Positions 36,241 through 45,112 of a stretch of 64,000 bases of DNA are shown piece by piece. Source of the DNA: Desertimonas sp963733085 (GTDB lineage: Bacteria; Actinomycetota; Acidimicrobiia; Acidimicrobiales; Ilumatobacteraceae); contig CAVTBY010000010.1 in the NCBI GenBank assembly GCA_963733085.1, positions 496,001 to 560,000 of the forward strand, read 5' to 3'. The translations under genes and the position numbers were made by a program. Each line of letters starts with the position of its first letter. Position 1 is the first letter of the stretch. Below the pieces are notes generated by a model. The model was not told the DNA's origin. It made no database searches and saw only the letters and a list, made by a program, of their open reading frames with translations.

Positions 36241-37070
36241 GGGGACTCTCACTGCTGGTGATCGGACTGGCGTCGGGCGGCCATAGCGGCGATTCCGTAG
36301 AAGGAACCGAGAACACGCTCCGGATCACGGCGTCGGAGTACGAGTTCGCCGTCGAAGGTGGACTCGAAGCCGGGACGGTGTCGATTGCCATCGACAACGT
36401 CGGTGATGAGTTCCATGAGGTTGCCGTGGGCAGGCTGCTCGACGGTCAAACGGTCGACGATGCCCGTACCGCCCTCGAAACGGCCGACAGCGACGACCCG
36501 TTGGAGGGCATCCTCGAGGAGAACACCGTTCTCGGCGGAGTCCAGGCTCCGGGCACTGCCTACACGATCACCGGCAGCGACGTCATCGCAGGCGACTACG
36601 TCGTGTTGTGCTTCATCCCGAACAGCGGCGGAATCCCACACCACAGCCTCGGCATGGTGTCCGGCTTCACCGTCGGCGAGGGAGACGTGAGCGACGTCCC
36701 AGAACCCGACGCGGCGTACACCATCAGCGACGACGGACTTGACGGGCCATCTCGGCTCGACGCCGGTACAACCACGATCGAGATCGTCAACGACTCCTCG
36801 ACAAGCCGAGAGATCAGTCTCTTCAAGATCAGAGCGGGCAACACCGTCGAGGATGTCGTCACGTTCTTCGAGTCGGCCGACGAAGGTCCTCCCGACTTCG
36901 CTGATGGACCGCTCGACTTCTTGGCGTTCCTGTTCGACGCCGAGTCCGACCGCACGATCACCGTCGACCTCACCGATGGTCAGTGGGCAATCCAGACACC
37001 CGATCCGGAGCAGCCGTTCGAAGGTCCACCAACTGAGGACCCCCACACGATCCTGGTCACCGTGTCATGA
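36228..37070 (+). CDS. Secreted two-domain cupredoxin-like protein
   Basis: Encodes 280 residues from ATG 36228, overlapping the cupin gene by 13 bp. The N-terminus (LILRGLSLLVIGLASGG) is a short export signal. Two beta-sandwich repeats follow: VEGGLEAGTVSIAIDNVGDE with FHEVAVGRL and YVVLCFIPNSGGIPHHSLGM, then SRLDAGTTTIEIVNDS with REISLFKI. The first domain retains Cys and His spaced as in cupredoxins (H-x-n-C...H), so copper binding is possible there, while the second lacks them. The role is unknown. Confidence 0.75.
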   Translation: MLILRGLSLLVIGLASGGHSGDSVEGTENTLRITASEYEFAVEGGLEAGTVSIAIDNVGDEFHEVAVGRLLDGQTVDDARTALETADSDDPLEGILEENTVLGGVQAPGTAYTITGSDVIAGDYVVLCFIPNSGGIPHHSLGMVSGFTVGEGDVSDVPEPDAAYTISDDGLDGPSRLDAGTTTIEIVNDSSTSREISLFKIRAGNTVEDVVTFFESADEGPPDFADGPLDFLAFLFDAESDRTITVDLTDGQWAIQTPDPEQPFEGPPTEDPHTILVTVS

Positions 37071-37272
37071 GCCCGGTCCCGCGATCTGGGCTGCTCACAG
37101 CGGACTTTCCGACGCGACGCCACCCTGAAGCGGTCGCCGGCGTGCGCACCATGATGTTCATCGAGGCCCACATGCATTTTTCGGATACCCACGCATAGTT
37201 CGTGCCGAGGTGTCAGGATGCCGGCGGGCGAGCTTGCGCTCAGGTGGAGCGCAGCATGCAGGGAGGTCGGAG

Positions 37273-38462
37273 ATGGCGGCGGACTCGCAACAGGTCGTGG
37301 CACTCGATGGTGCCGAGATCACCCGTCGGGTCGAGGCGCTGCTGCCGGAGATCGCGGCTCGGGCTGACGAGATCGCACAGGCTCGCAGAATGCCGCGGGA
37401 CCTCGTCGATGCACTGAAGATCGCCGGGGTGTTCCGGATGTCGATGCCGGAGGCTTGGGGCGGCTCAGCGTTGCCGTTGGCGGACCAGGTGCGCATCGTC
37501 GAGTCGTTGGCGTACGCCGATCCGAGTGTCGGCTGGTGCGTGATGATCGGCTCCGACAGCGGGTTCTACTCGGCGTTCCTCGACGACGCTGCGGCCCGCG
37601 AGCTGTGGACCGACATCGACGACATCACCGCCGGATGGCTGTTCCCCGGTGGGCAGGCCGTGCCGGTGGACGGCGGCTATCGGGTGTCCGGGCGATGGAA
37701 GTTCGGCAGCGGCTGCACCCACGCCGACGTGATGATCGCTGGGTGCATCGTGATGAACGGAAACGGGCGCCGGTCTTGGGTCCCGACGGCATGCCTGTCG
37801 TGCGCACCGCGGTCGCCCGGGCCGATCGCTTCGAGGTCATCGACACCTGGCACACGACAGGCCTCGCCGGCAGCGGAAGCAACGACTACGCCTGCAAAGG
37901 CCTGTTCGTGCCGGTCGAGCACATGTTCTCGTTGGCCGAACCAGTCAAGCGTGACGGTCCGCTGCACGCCATCCCGGGTGGGTTCTTGGCCAACATGCAG
38001 GCCGTGGCGCTCGGCCTGGCACGCAGGGCGATCGACGAGGCGATCGCAGTGGTCACCGACAAGGTCGTCCTCCCCGAGGGAGTCGCGATGCGCGAGGTGC
38101 CTCGGGTCCGCGAGGCCATCGCCGACGCCCAGCGCCAGCACCGCTCCGCACAGGCCTACGCCAGCCGCAGCATCGACGACGCCTGGACGCAACTCTGCTC
38201 AGGATGTGCGCTCAGTGTCGACCAGCGCGTCGACTTGATCCTGTCGCGAGTGGAAGCGTTCCGCATGGCGCAGGACGTCACCGCAGCCATGGTCCGCCTC
38301 GTCGGTACGCAGGCCATCTACTCGACGAGCATCCTCGACCGCCTCGTACGTGACGCCATCACCATCAACCAACACGTCGCCGCTGGCCCCGTGATGCTCG
38401 ACGCCGCAGGCCGGCTCACGCTCGGCCTCGAGCTCCAAGGCTTCGTCGCCGCCATCGTCTGA
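37273..38462 (+). pseudogene. Acyl-CoA dehydrogenase / flavin hydroxylase-like protein, one frameshift
   Basis: Starts at ATG 37273 behind GGAGGTCGGAG. The N-terminal helical domain reads MPRDLVDALKIAGVFRMSMP and EAWGG, then DPSVGWCVMIGS and the mid-domain GGYRVSGRWKFGSG. At about 37765-37775 the reading moves to another frame, GPDGMPVVRTAV to DTWHTTGLAGSGSND, and on to a normal C-terminus (VRDAITINQHVAA). The joined product is about 395 residues, typical of the acyl-CoA dehydrogenase superfamily members that act as flavin-dependent hydroxylases (HpaH/Hsa-like). Confidence 0.75.
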
Positions 38463-38852
38463 CACCACCACCGCGCCAACGCTCGGCGTTCGAGCGGCAA
38501 GGGCTACCCGGCGGCGCGTTCGGTCCCGGCGTCATCTCGGACACCAAACCGAGCGGTGTACGACGCGGCTAGCGGATACACCGCCACGGTTCCATAACCA
38601 CGCCCTGCGACAGGTCGTCGACGCCGCCACGACTCCAATCTGGGGCGAGGTCTCCGGTGGGCCCGACACACCCTGATTTGGCGTTCCGACGTCGGAGCCA
38701 TCGGCGCTCGGTGCTCGCCACAGCCGGACCGCAGTGACGTTGACGTCCGAGGGCTGGGGGCGATTGCGTTCACTCCGATGAGCGTCTGGTCGATCCTGCG
38801 ATGATCAAGGGCAGTCCAGACCTTTGCCGAGGCGGACTCTGCCCCGCAAAGC
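38463..38852. other. About 390 bp without a supported gene, just inside the right boundary
   Basis: No ribosome-binding site, domain or convincing codon pattern was found on either strand. The gap ends at the 38-bp direct repeat. Confidence 0.4.
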
Positions 38853-38890
38853 GGCCAGATCTGGCCGCTCAGCGACATCAGAATCAATCG
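38853..38890. repeat. 38-bp direct repeat, right copy
   Basis: Identical to 32833-32870. Here the palindrome is longer, AGCGGCCAGATCTGGCCGCT (38851-38870), a perfect 20-bp dyad. It is 92 bp from the intact tRNA-Leu gene. Confidence 0.8.
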
Positions 38891-38982
38891 CGGCGACGCG
38901 GCCGTGAGCACGCCCCGCTTCTGGAGCCAACGCGCTCGCTAGCGCAACGACAGCATCCACGGAACCCGAATGAGTGCGGCCG

Positions 38983-39066
38983 TGCCCGGGGCGGGGATCG
39001 AACCCGCATGAGGTTGCCCTCAGGGGGGTTTAAGCCCCCCGCGTCTGCCAGTTTCGCCACCCGGGC
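38983..39066 (-). tRNA. tRNA-Leu (anticodon TAA)
   Basis: 84 bases form a class II tRNA. The acceptor arm is GCCCGGG/CCCGGGC with discriminator A, the D-arm region GCGAAACTGGCAGAC, the anticodon loop CTTAAAC (anticodon TAA) in a GGGGG/CCCCC stem, a long variable arm (TGAGGGCAACCTCA) and the T-loop GGGTTCGATCCC. CCA is not encoded. Its 3' half is repeated at 32877-32927. Confidence 0.95.
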
Positions 39067-39109
39067 GTGAACCACACGCTAGGTGACCGGGACGCAGGCG
39101 ACGATGGCG

Positions 39110-39433
39110 TCAATCGCCGTCGATCGCCGCGAGCAGGGTGTAGTCGACGAGATCGGCGTATTCGGTGTGGCGCTCGATGAACGACCGCACGAACGGGCAA
39201 AGCGGAACGACCGGGCGCTCGGCGGCCCGCTCGGTGTCGAGGGCGGCAGCGACGAGCGCAGAGCCCACGCCCTCACCCTCGTGACCGCCGTCGACCTCGG
39301 TGTGCACGAAGATCGTCCGGCCGCCGCGGCGGACGTAGCGGGCGACGCCGATGACCTCGCCACCAGCCGTCGCCTCGTATCGATCCTCTGCCTCGTTGTC
39401 CTCGACGGTCATCCCGCTGGTGCTGTCGGCCAT
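39110..39433 (-). CDS. GNAT family N-acetyltransferase (YjdJ type)
   Basis: Encodes 107 residues from ATG 39433; ATG 39412 is also possible. It reads RYEATAGGEVIGVARYV, TIFVHTEVDGGHEGEGVGSA LVAAAL, and VVPLCPFVRSFIERH, the signature of the short Gcn5-related family without a separate acceptor domain (NATD1/YjdJ). The substrate is unknown. It is the first core gene after the tRNA and diverges from prfC. Confidence 0.87.
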   Translation of the reverse strand: MADSTSGMTVEDNEAEDRYEATAGGEVIGVARYVRRGGRTIFVHTEVDGGHEGEGVGSALVAAALDTERAAERPVVPLCPFVRSFIERHTEYADLVDYTLLAAIDGD

Positions 39434-39487
39434 GCTCGGCACCCTAATGAACGACCGTCCGATTCGTCCCGATAGCGTCGAACGACC

Positions 39488-41107
39488 GTGAACGCCAACG
39501 CTGTCGCCGTCGCATCGTCGAATGACGTGCTAGTGGAGGCGGCGCGCCGACGCACGTTTGCGATCATCAGCCACCCCGACGCAGGCAAGACGACGTTGAC
39601 GGAGAAGTTCCTCCTCTACGCCGGAGCTGTGCAACGCGCCGGCGCCGTCAAAGCGCGAGAAGGGCGGCGGTCGGCGACCTCGGATTGGATGGAGCTGGAG
39701 CGCCAGCGCGGCATCTCGATCAGCTCGACGGTGCTCCAGTTCCCCTATCGCGACCACGTCGTCAACCTCCTCGACACGCCCGGCCACAAGGACTTCTCGG
39801 AGGACACTTATCGCGTCCTTGCCGGCGTCGACGCCGTCGTGATGGTCCTCGACAGCGCCAAGGGAATCGAGGCGCAGACGCTCAAGCTGTTCGAGGTCTG
39901 CCGCACGAGGCGGTTGCCGGTGCTGACGTTCCTCAACAAGTACGACCGCCCCGGCCGTGAACCGCTCGAGCTGCTCGACGAGATCGAGGCGCAGATCGGG
40001 CTGCGGCCGACGCCGGCGACCTGGCCGGTCGGGCCGGCCGGGGAGCTGCGCGGCGTCATCGACCGTCGGTCCGGGACCTACATCCGGTACACGCGCACGG
40101 AGCGCGGTGCGTCGCTGGCCCCCGAGCAGGTCGTCGAACTCGCCGACGCTGCCGCCACCGAAGGCCCACACTGGCAGACGGCGGCCGACGAGCTGGCCCT
40201 GCTCGACGCCGTCGGCGCCGAGGTCGACGTGCCGTCCTTCCTCGCCGGCGACTCGACGCCTGTGTTCGTCGGATCGGCGTTGACGAACTTCGGCGTGCGA
40301 ATGATCCTCGACGCCATCGTCGACCTGGCGCCCGCTCCCGGGCCGCGCGTCGCCGCCGACGGCGTCGCCAGACGACTCGACGACGGGTTCTCGGCGTTCG
40401 TCTTCAAGGTCCAGGCGAACATGGACCCCTCCCACCGCGACCGGTTGGCATTCGCCCGGATCTGCTCGGGGCGCTTCGACCGCGGCATGACGATCACCTG
40501 CTCCCGGACAGGCCGAGAGCTGACGACGAAGTACGCGATGACCGCCTTCGGCGCCGAACGCGAGACCGTCGAGGTCGCGTTTCCGGGCGACGTCGTGGGC
40601 CTCGTCAACGCCACCGGCCTGCAGCTCGGCGACACGGTCCACGAAGCCGCAGCGCCCGTCGACTTCCCGCCGATCCCCCGCTTCTCGCCAGAGGTCTTCG
40701 CGACCGCCCGCCCGCTCGACACGGGCCGGGCCAAGCAGTTCCGCAAGGGCATCGAACAACTCGACGAGGAGGGCGTGGTGCAGGTTCTGCGCGATCTCGA
40801 CCACGCCGAATCGGCCCCGATCCTCGCCGCCGTCGGCGCCCTCCAGTTCGACGTGTTCAGCCACCGCCTGGCCGGCGAGTTCGGCGCCCCGGCGGAGATC
40901 CTGTCAGCGGGCTACCAGGCGATCCGCCGGACGGACGCCGAATCGCTTTCTCGTCTTCGCGACATTGGCGGCATCCGCGTCATGCGACGATCGGACGGCG
41001 AGATCGTCGCCCTGTTCGAGAACCGCTACCGGCTGGCGAGACTCGAGCAGGACGAGCCGGAGCTCACCCTCGAGCCGCTCGTCGCCGGCGCAGTCCCCGC
41101 TCCCTGA
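39488..41107 (+). CDS. prfC: Peptide chain release factor 3
   Basis: Encodes 539 residues from GTG 39488. G1 is ISHPDAGKTTLTEK (27-40), G3 is DTPGHKDFSEDTY, G4 is NKYDR, and the region RGISISSTVLQF is the switch I of RF-3, as is the GAVKAREG lead. Domains II and III (GFSAFVFKVQANMDPSHRDR, FDVFSHRLAGEFGA) complete the factor. RF-3 is a GTPase that removes RF1/RF2 from the ribosome after termination. It is a single-copy, standalone gene here. Confidence 0.96.
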   Translation: MNANAVAVASSNDVLVEAARRRTFAIISHPDAGKTTLTEKFLLYAGAVQRAGAVKAREGRRSATSDWMELERQRGISISSTVLQFPYRDHVVNLLDTPGHKDFSEDTYRVLAGVDAVVMVLDSAKGIEAQTLKLFEVCRTRRLPVLTFLNKYDRPGREPLELLDEIEAQIGLRPTPATWPVGPAGELRGVIDRRSGTYIRYTRTERGASLAPEQVVELADAAATEGPHWQTAADELALLDAVGAEVDVPSFLAGDSTPVFVGSALTNFGVRMILDAIVDLAPAPGPRVAADGVARRLDDGFSAFVFKVQANMDPSHRDRLAFARICSGRFDRGMTITCSRTGRELTTKYAMTAFGAERETVEVAFPGDVVGLVNATGLQLGDTVHEAAAPVDFPPIPRFSPEVFATARPLDTGRAKQFRKGIEQLDEEGVVQVLRDLDHAESAPILAAVGALQFDVFSHRLAGEFGAPAEILSAGYQAIRRTDAESLSRLRDIGGIRVMRRSDGEIVALFENRYRLARLEQDEPELTLEPLVAGAVPAP

Positions 41108-41148
41108 CCCGCCCGGAAAAATGTCAGCCTCGCCTCTACCCTGAGCCG

Positions 41149-43026
41149 ATGCTGCGCACCCTGATCATCGGCGGAACCTGCCTCGCCGGCGCGCTCACCC
41201 CCTTCGTCCCGGGATCGGAAGCGGCTGGCCCGCCGGAGGCCACGCCACCCGCTGAGTTGACGTGGGGGCCGTGCGAGGAAGGCACGGCCGAGGTGCTCGA
41301 GTGCGCCACGCTCGCCGTTCCGCTCGACTACGCCAACCCGGCCGGCCCGACGATCGACATCGCCGTGATTCGCCTGCCGGCGCGGCCAGACGTTCGCGAA
41401 GGCGCGATCCTGCTCAACCCCGGTGGGCCGGGCGGCTCCGGGTTCGACTTCGCGGCGTCGGCGGCCGAAGCGATCGACTTCGAGATGGGTCTCGACGGCC
41501 GCTTCGACATCGTCGGCTTCGACCCGCGCGGCGTCGACCGCTCCGGTGGCATCGATTGCCTCGACGACGCCACCCTCGACGCCTTGGTGTACGCCGACGA
41601 CACCCCCGATGACGTAGGCGAAGCGGCGGCGATCGTCGCCCAGCAGGTGATGGTCGGTAGCAAATGCCAGGAGGTCTACGGCGACTCGCTGCGTCTCTAC
41701 TCGACGGAGAACACGGCACGCGACATGGACATGATCCGCGCCGCCCTCGGTGACGAGCAGCTGTCCTACATCGGGATCTCGTACGGCACCTATCTCGGCG
41801 GCGTCTACGCCACGTTGTTCCCCGAACGCGTCCGGGCAATGGTCCTCGACTCCGCCTACGAGCCGACCGGCGACAGCGAGTACGACCAATGGATCACTCA
41901 ACCCGTCGGCTTCGACCAGGCGTTCGCCAACTGGGCGGCGTGGTGCGAGGAGGGCACGGAGTGCGCCTTCACCGACGTCGACGTGGCCGCCCGCTGGGAC
42001 GCTCTCCTCGCCGCTCTCGACGCGAACCCCGTGAAGTCCGACACCGGACGGCCGGTCAACCATGTCGTGATGGAGACGGCGACGAAGTCGGCGATGTACA
42101 GCGAGCTCGCCTGGCCATCGCTTGGCGCCGCCCTCGCCGACGCCGAGGTCGGGGACGGCACAGCATTGCTGGCGATGGCCGACTCCTTCAACGGCCGGTC
42201 GAGCGACGGAACGTACGACAGCATCTACCAGGCCAACCCGGTGATCCGCTGCGCCAGCGGCATCGACCAGGTCACACCCGCCGACCCGGCCGCCCTGCTC
42301 GCCGAGCTGCAAAAGGCTGCCCCACGGTTCGGCCGCAGCTACGACCTCACCGACTTCCGCGACACGTGCCGCGACTCAATCGCCGAGGACATCGCGGCGA
42401 TCGTCTCGTCATATCCGGGGCCGGCGCCGATCGTCGTCGTCGGCGGTCTCAACGACCCGGCGACGCCATTCCGCTGGGCCGAAGAGATCGCCGCCCAGAT
42501 GGGCCCCAACGTCGCCCTCGTGCGCTACACGGGCGAGGGGCACGGACAGATCCTCGGGTCGTCGTGCGTGACCGACGCCGAGGCACTCGTCATCCGCGAC
42601 CTGCAATTGCCCGCTCCCGACACGACATGCGAGCCCGATCCGCCCGTCGCCCGCCCTGCGTTCTGGGACGACCTGCCGGTGCCGCCCGGCGTCGGCCCGC
42701 TCGTCGACGACCCCGCCATCGACCTCGCCATCGGGCTCCCACCCTCCCAGGTGTACGCCGACGTCTGGCACCTCAGCGGCGATCCCGCGACGGTCGCCGA
42801 GGACTACGAGGCCGGCTTCACCGAACTCGGCTTCGAGGTCATCGAAGCCCCCGATCTGCTCCCAGGTGCGATCGCCCTGGCAGCGTTCGCACCAGATGAA
42901 ACCCAGGTCGTGATCCTCGTGATCCCACCGGACGTCGTGACGTCCGATCCGGACTTCGAGGCCGCAGCGGAACTCGCCAATCCCGGTCAGGGCTTCGTCG
43001 TCGTCGCCGCCCTCGGCGAGGTGTAG
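41149..43026 (+). CDS. Secreted alpha/beta hydrolase (S33, tripeptidyl-aminopeptidase-like)
   Basis: Encodes 625 residues from ATG 41149. A signal peptide (LRTLIIGGTCLAGALTPFV) is followed by WGPCEEGTAEVLECATLAVP LDY, the oxyanion loop LNPGGPGGSGFDF (89-101), the nucleophile Ser211 in GISYGTYLGG, Asp in GGLNDPATPFRW and His in TGEGHGQI. The last 120 residues form an extra C-terminal domain (DLPVPPGVGPLVDDPAIDL). It probably trims peptides outside the membrane. It is intact, unlike the related gene at 13060-14555. Confidence 0.9.
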   Translation: MLRTLIIGGTCLAGALTPFVPGSEAAGPPEATPPAELTWGPCEEGTAEVLECATLAVPLDYANPAGPTIDIAVIRLPARPDVREGAILLNPGGPGGSGFDFAASAAEAIDFEMGLDGRFDIVGFDPRGVDRSGGIDCLDDATLDALVYADDTPDDVGEAAAIVAQQVMVGSKCQEVYGDSLRLYSTENTARDMDMIRAALGDEQLSYIGISYGTYLGGVYATLFPERVRAMVLDSAYEPTGDSEYDQWITQPVGFDQAFANWAAWCEEGTECAFTDVDVAARWDALLAALDANPVKSDTGRPVNHVVMETATKSAMYSELAWPSLGAALADAEVGDGTALLAMADSFNGRSSDGTYDSIYQANPVIRCASGIDQVTPADPAALLAELQKAAPRFGRSYDLTDFRDTCRDSIAEDIAAIVSSYPGPAPIVVVGGLNDPATPFRWAEEIAAQMGPNVALVRYTGEGHGQILGSSCVTDAEALVIRDLQLPAPDTTCEPDPPVARPAFWDDLPVPPGVGPLVDDPAIDLAIGLPPSQVYADVWHLSGDPATVAEDYEAGFTELGFEVIEAPDLLPGAIALAAFAPDETQVVILVIPPDVVTSDPDFEAAAELANPGQGFVVVAALGEV

Positions 43027-43029
43027 CTG

Positions 43030-43434
43030 TCACGCCACCTGCCGGGTCGGCCCCGGAACGGTGGTTCGGGGGACGGTCGGCGCCGGGCGTGCCGGCTCGG
43101 TTGCACTGTGCGCGGCCACCTCGTCCCATAGGTCGGCGCGGGCCCGGTTCGCCCTCCTGGCGTCGAGCCGATTGACGGCGATGACGCCGTCGACCATGTC
43201 GGCGAGGACGGCGACCCACGGTCGACCACGGACGCGAACGGACACGACGCCGCCGCGATGGTGACGGCGCACGGTTCGATCGAGACCGACGAGCCGCGGC
43301 GGCGTGCGAAAGGTGGGGGCAGCCAGCCCGAACCGGCGCGCCGCCGCGGCGAGTGCCCGTGCCGCCGCAGCGAACTGGACCGTGGAGGCGGCAGGCGACG
43401 CCGCCACATCTCGTTGCTGCGGTTGCTCTGGCAT
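43030..43434 (-). CDS. Conserved-looking hypothetical protein
   Basis: Encodes 134 residues from ATG 43434, behind GATGGGGG. The protein is Ala/Arg-rich with a central segment FGLAAPTFRTPPRLVGLDRT and VVSVRVRGRPWVAVLADMVD, and a longer unstructured tail. I do not recognise a domain. The gene converges with the S33 hydrolase gene (3-bp gap) and points away from the IS110 element. Coding status is likely from length and codon pattern. Confidence 0.6.
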   Translation of the reverse strand: MPEQPQQRDVAASPAASTVQFAAAARALAAAARRFGLAAPTFRTPPRLVGLDRTVRRHHRGGVVSVRVRGRPWVAVLADMVDGVIAVNRLDARRANRARADLWDEVAAHSATEPARPAPTVPRTTVPGPTRQVA

Positions 43435-43488
43435 ACCCCCATCATGACGAAGGGGTGTCATGTAGTTGACTGGGTCGCGTACTCCGGG

Positions 43489-44733
43489 TCAGGCGGCTGC
43501 GGGCTCGAGGGTGACTTTCAGTCCGAGCTGTTCGAGTTGGTGGATGAGTTGTCGTTGCCGTCGCTCGGGGTCGACACGGCGGGCGAGGTAGTCGTAACCC
43601 ATCTCGTTGTAGGTGACGTGCTCTTTGAGCATCCACCAGATGACGACGAGGAGGTGATGGCCTAGGGCGTAGGTCGCCTTCTCGACGCCTCGGCGTTTGG
43701 CGATGCGCCAGAAGCGGGCCTGCATCGACGTGTTCTTGCTGCGTGACGCCGACCAGCCGGCTTCGACCAGGGCCGATTGCAGCCAGGCATCACCGCGGCG
43801 GGTTCGGCCCGAGCGGTGCTTGCCGGCGGACTCGTTGTTGCCCGGACACATCCCTGCCCACGACGCCAGGTGCTGCGCTGTTGGGAAGCGGTCCATGTCG
43901 ACACCGATCTCGGCGATGACGATCTCAGCGGTCCGCTTCTGCACCCCCGGGATCGTCACCAGCAGGTCCCGCGCCGCCTCGAAAGGGACGATCAGCGTGT
44001 CGACACGATCATCAAGGCGTCGTTCGAGATCGGCGAGGTAGTCGATGTGGGCGAGCAGCTCGCCGAGCAACAGGGCATGGTGTTCGTTGAACCGGCCCGG
44101 CACTGCCTCACGCAGTTGTGGGATCTTGCGGCGCAACGCCTGCTTGGCCAGATCGGCCAAGACTTCCGGGTCACGTTCACCGTCACACATCGCGTTGAGG
44201 ATCAACCGGGCCGACACACCGGTGATGTTCGACACCACCGAGTCCAACTTCACTTGGGCGTCCTCGAGCAGTTTCTGCACCCGCTGCCACTCGCGGCCAC
44301 TCTCCTCGGCGACACGCCGCCGATAACGGGTCACGTCACGCAACTCGCGGATCGCCCGTGGCGGCACGAAACTGCCAGCGACCATGTCGCACTCGACGAG
44401 CTTGGCCAACCACTGGGCATCACGGACATCGGTCTTGCGGCCCGACACCGCCTTCACATGCGTCGGGTTTAACAGCTGCAGCTCGAACACACCGGCGTCT
44501 TCGAGCTCATACCACACCGGTTTCCAATACACACCGGTGGCCTCCATCGCCACCACCGTCACGCGCTCGCCTACCAGCCAGGCGCGCAGCACCCGCAACG
44601 ATGCCAACGTCGTCGAGAACGTCCGAGTTTCGCTCTCCCGGCGACGACCCTGCGTCGTCCACCGCCGCACACACACTGTCACCTGATCCTTGTGCACGTC
44701 CAACGCCGCACACCGATCAACCAGCACATCCAT
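43489..44733 (-). CDS. IS110 family transposase
   Basis: Encodes 414 residues from ATG 44733, behind a strong GGAAGGAGG. The N-terminal DEDD RuvC-like domain shows Asp12 (CAALDVHKD), Glu64 (AMEATGVYW), Asp102 and Asp105 (RKTDVRDAQW). The C-terminal transposase domain (VTIPGVQKRTAEIVIAEIGV, then AGMCPGNNESAGKHRSGRTR) carries the serine of NNESAGK used by this family. These recombinases work with a structured RNA from the non-coding end of the element. All key residues are present, so it could be active. Confidence 0.95.
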   Translation of the reverse strand: MDVLVDRCAALDVHKDQVTVCVRRWTTQGRRRESETRTFSTTLASLRVLRAWLVGERVTVVAMEATGVYWKPVWYELEDAGVFELQLLNPTHVKAVSGRKTDVRDAQWLAKLVECDMVAGSFVPPRAIRELRDVTRYRRRVAEESGREWQRVQKLLEDAQVKLDSVVSNITGVSARLILNAMCDGERDPEVLADLAKQALRRKIPQLREAVPGRFNEHHALLLGELLAHIDYLADLERRLDDRVDTLIVPFEAARDLLVTIPGVQKRTAEIVIAEIGVDMDRFPTAQHLASWAGMCPGNNESAGKHRSGRTRRGDAWLQSALVEAGWSASRSKNTSMQARFWRIAKRRGVEKATYALGHHLLVVIWWMLKEHVTYNEMGYDYLARRVDPERRQRQLIHQLEQLGLKVTLEPAAA

Positions 44734-44950
44734 CGAGTCCTCCTTCCGAATCGGGTAGCTGACAACGGCCCGGCCGGAGCGCAAGATCAAAGAGGGTGTC
44801 ATCCGTGCTCGAAGCAACAATCTCGGACACCTGCACGCTCCTCCGTCAGGGTGTCACCCGGGCTGGACGCACCAACCCCTCACGACATACCCGGGCCCAG
44901 CCCCAACTACATCCCCTCGGGCGAGGGGCCGCAAGGCCCCTCATGATCGG
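44734..44950 (-). ncRNA. Candidate bridge-RNA region of the IS110 element
   Basis: About 220 bp upstream of the transposase have no gene. IS110 elements of the IS621 type make a bridge RNA from this position. Here I see GAGGGGCC-GCAA-GGCCCCTC (44923-44942; perfect 8-bp stem on the + strand), an overlapping alternative stem CCCCTC-GGGC-GAGGGG, and two copies of AGGGTGTCA (44795-44803 and 44851-44859, 56 bp apart). These fit a structured RNA but the loops were not modelled, so this is a location call, not a fold. Confidence 0.4.
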
Positions 44951-45112
44951 TGTCACAGTGGCCTCCGCCCCGGCGGCGGCGGCCGTGGACGCCGCGTTCT
45001 ACGGCCACGATGGCGGTTCCGCGGAGTTGAACCGTCGATCTCTGACGCTTCGGCTCCGAGGTTCGGCTAAATCGCCGCGCCAGGGCGACTAGGACCGCAA
45101 CGACCCGACGGC

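Larger units (their letters stand above)
43460..44950 (-). mobile_element. IS110-family insertion sequence (ends approximate)
   Basis: The element consists of one intact transposase gene, a short 3' flank and a non-coding 5' flank of about 220 bp. A 9-bp inverted pair (ATGTAGTTG at 43460-43468, CAACTACAT at 44904-44912) brackets it and may be subterminal. IS110 elements have no target duplication and often no terminal inverted repeats, so exact ends cannot be set. It lies in an intergenic gap and interrupts no gene I can recognise. Confidence 0.75.

Noticed and set aside
39530..40864. 444-codon leftward open frame inside prfC
   Set aside because: prfC on the other strand is complete with all GTPase motifs, so this frame is a by-product of codon bias.
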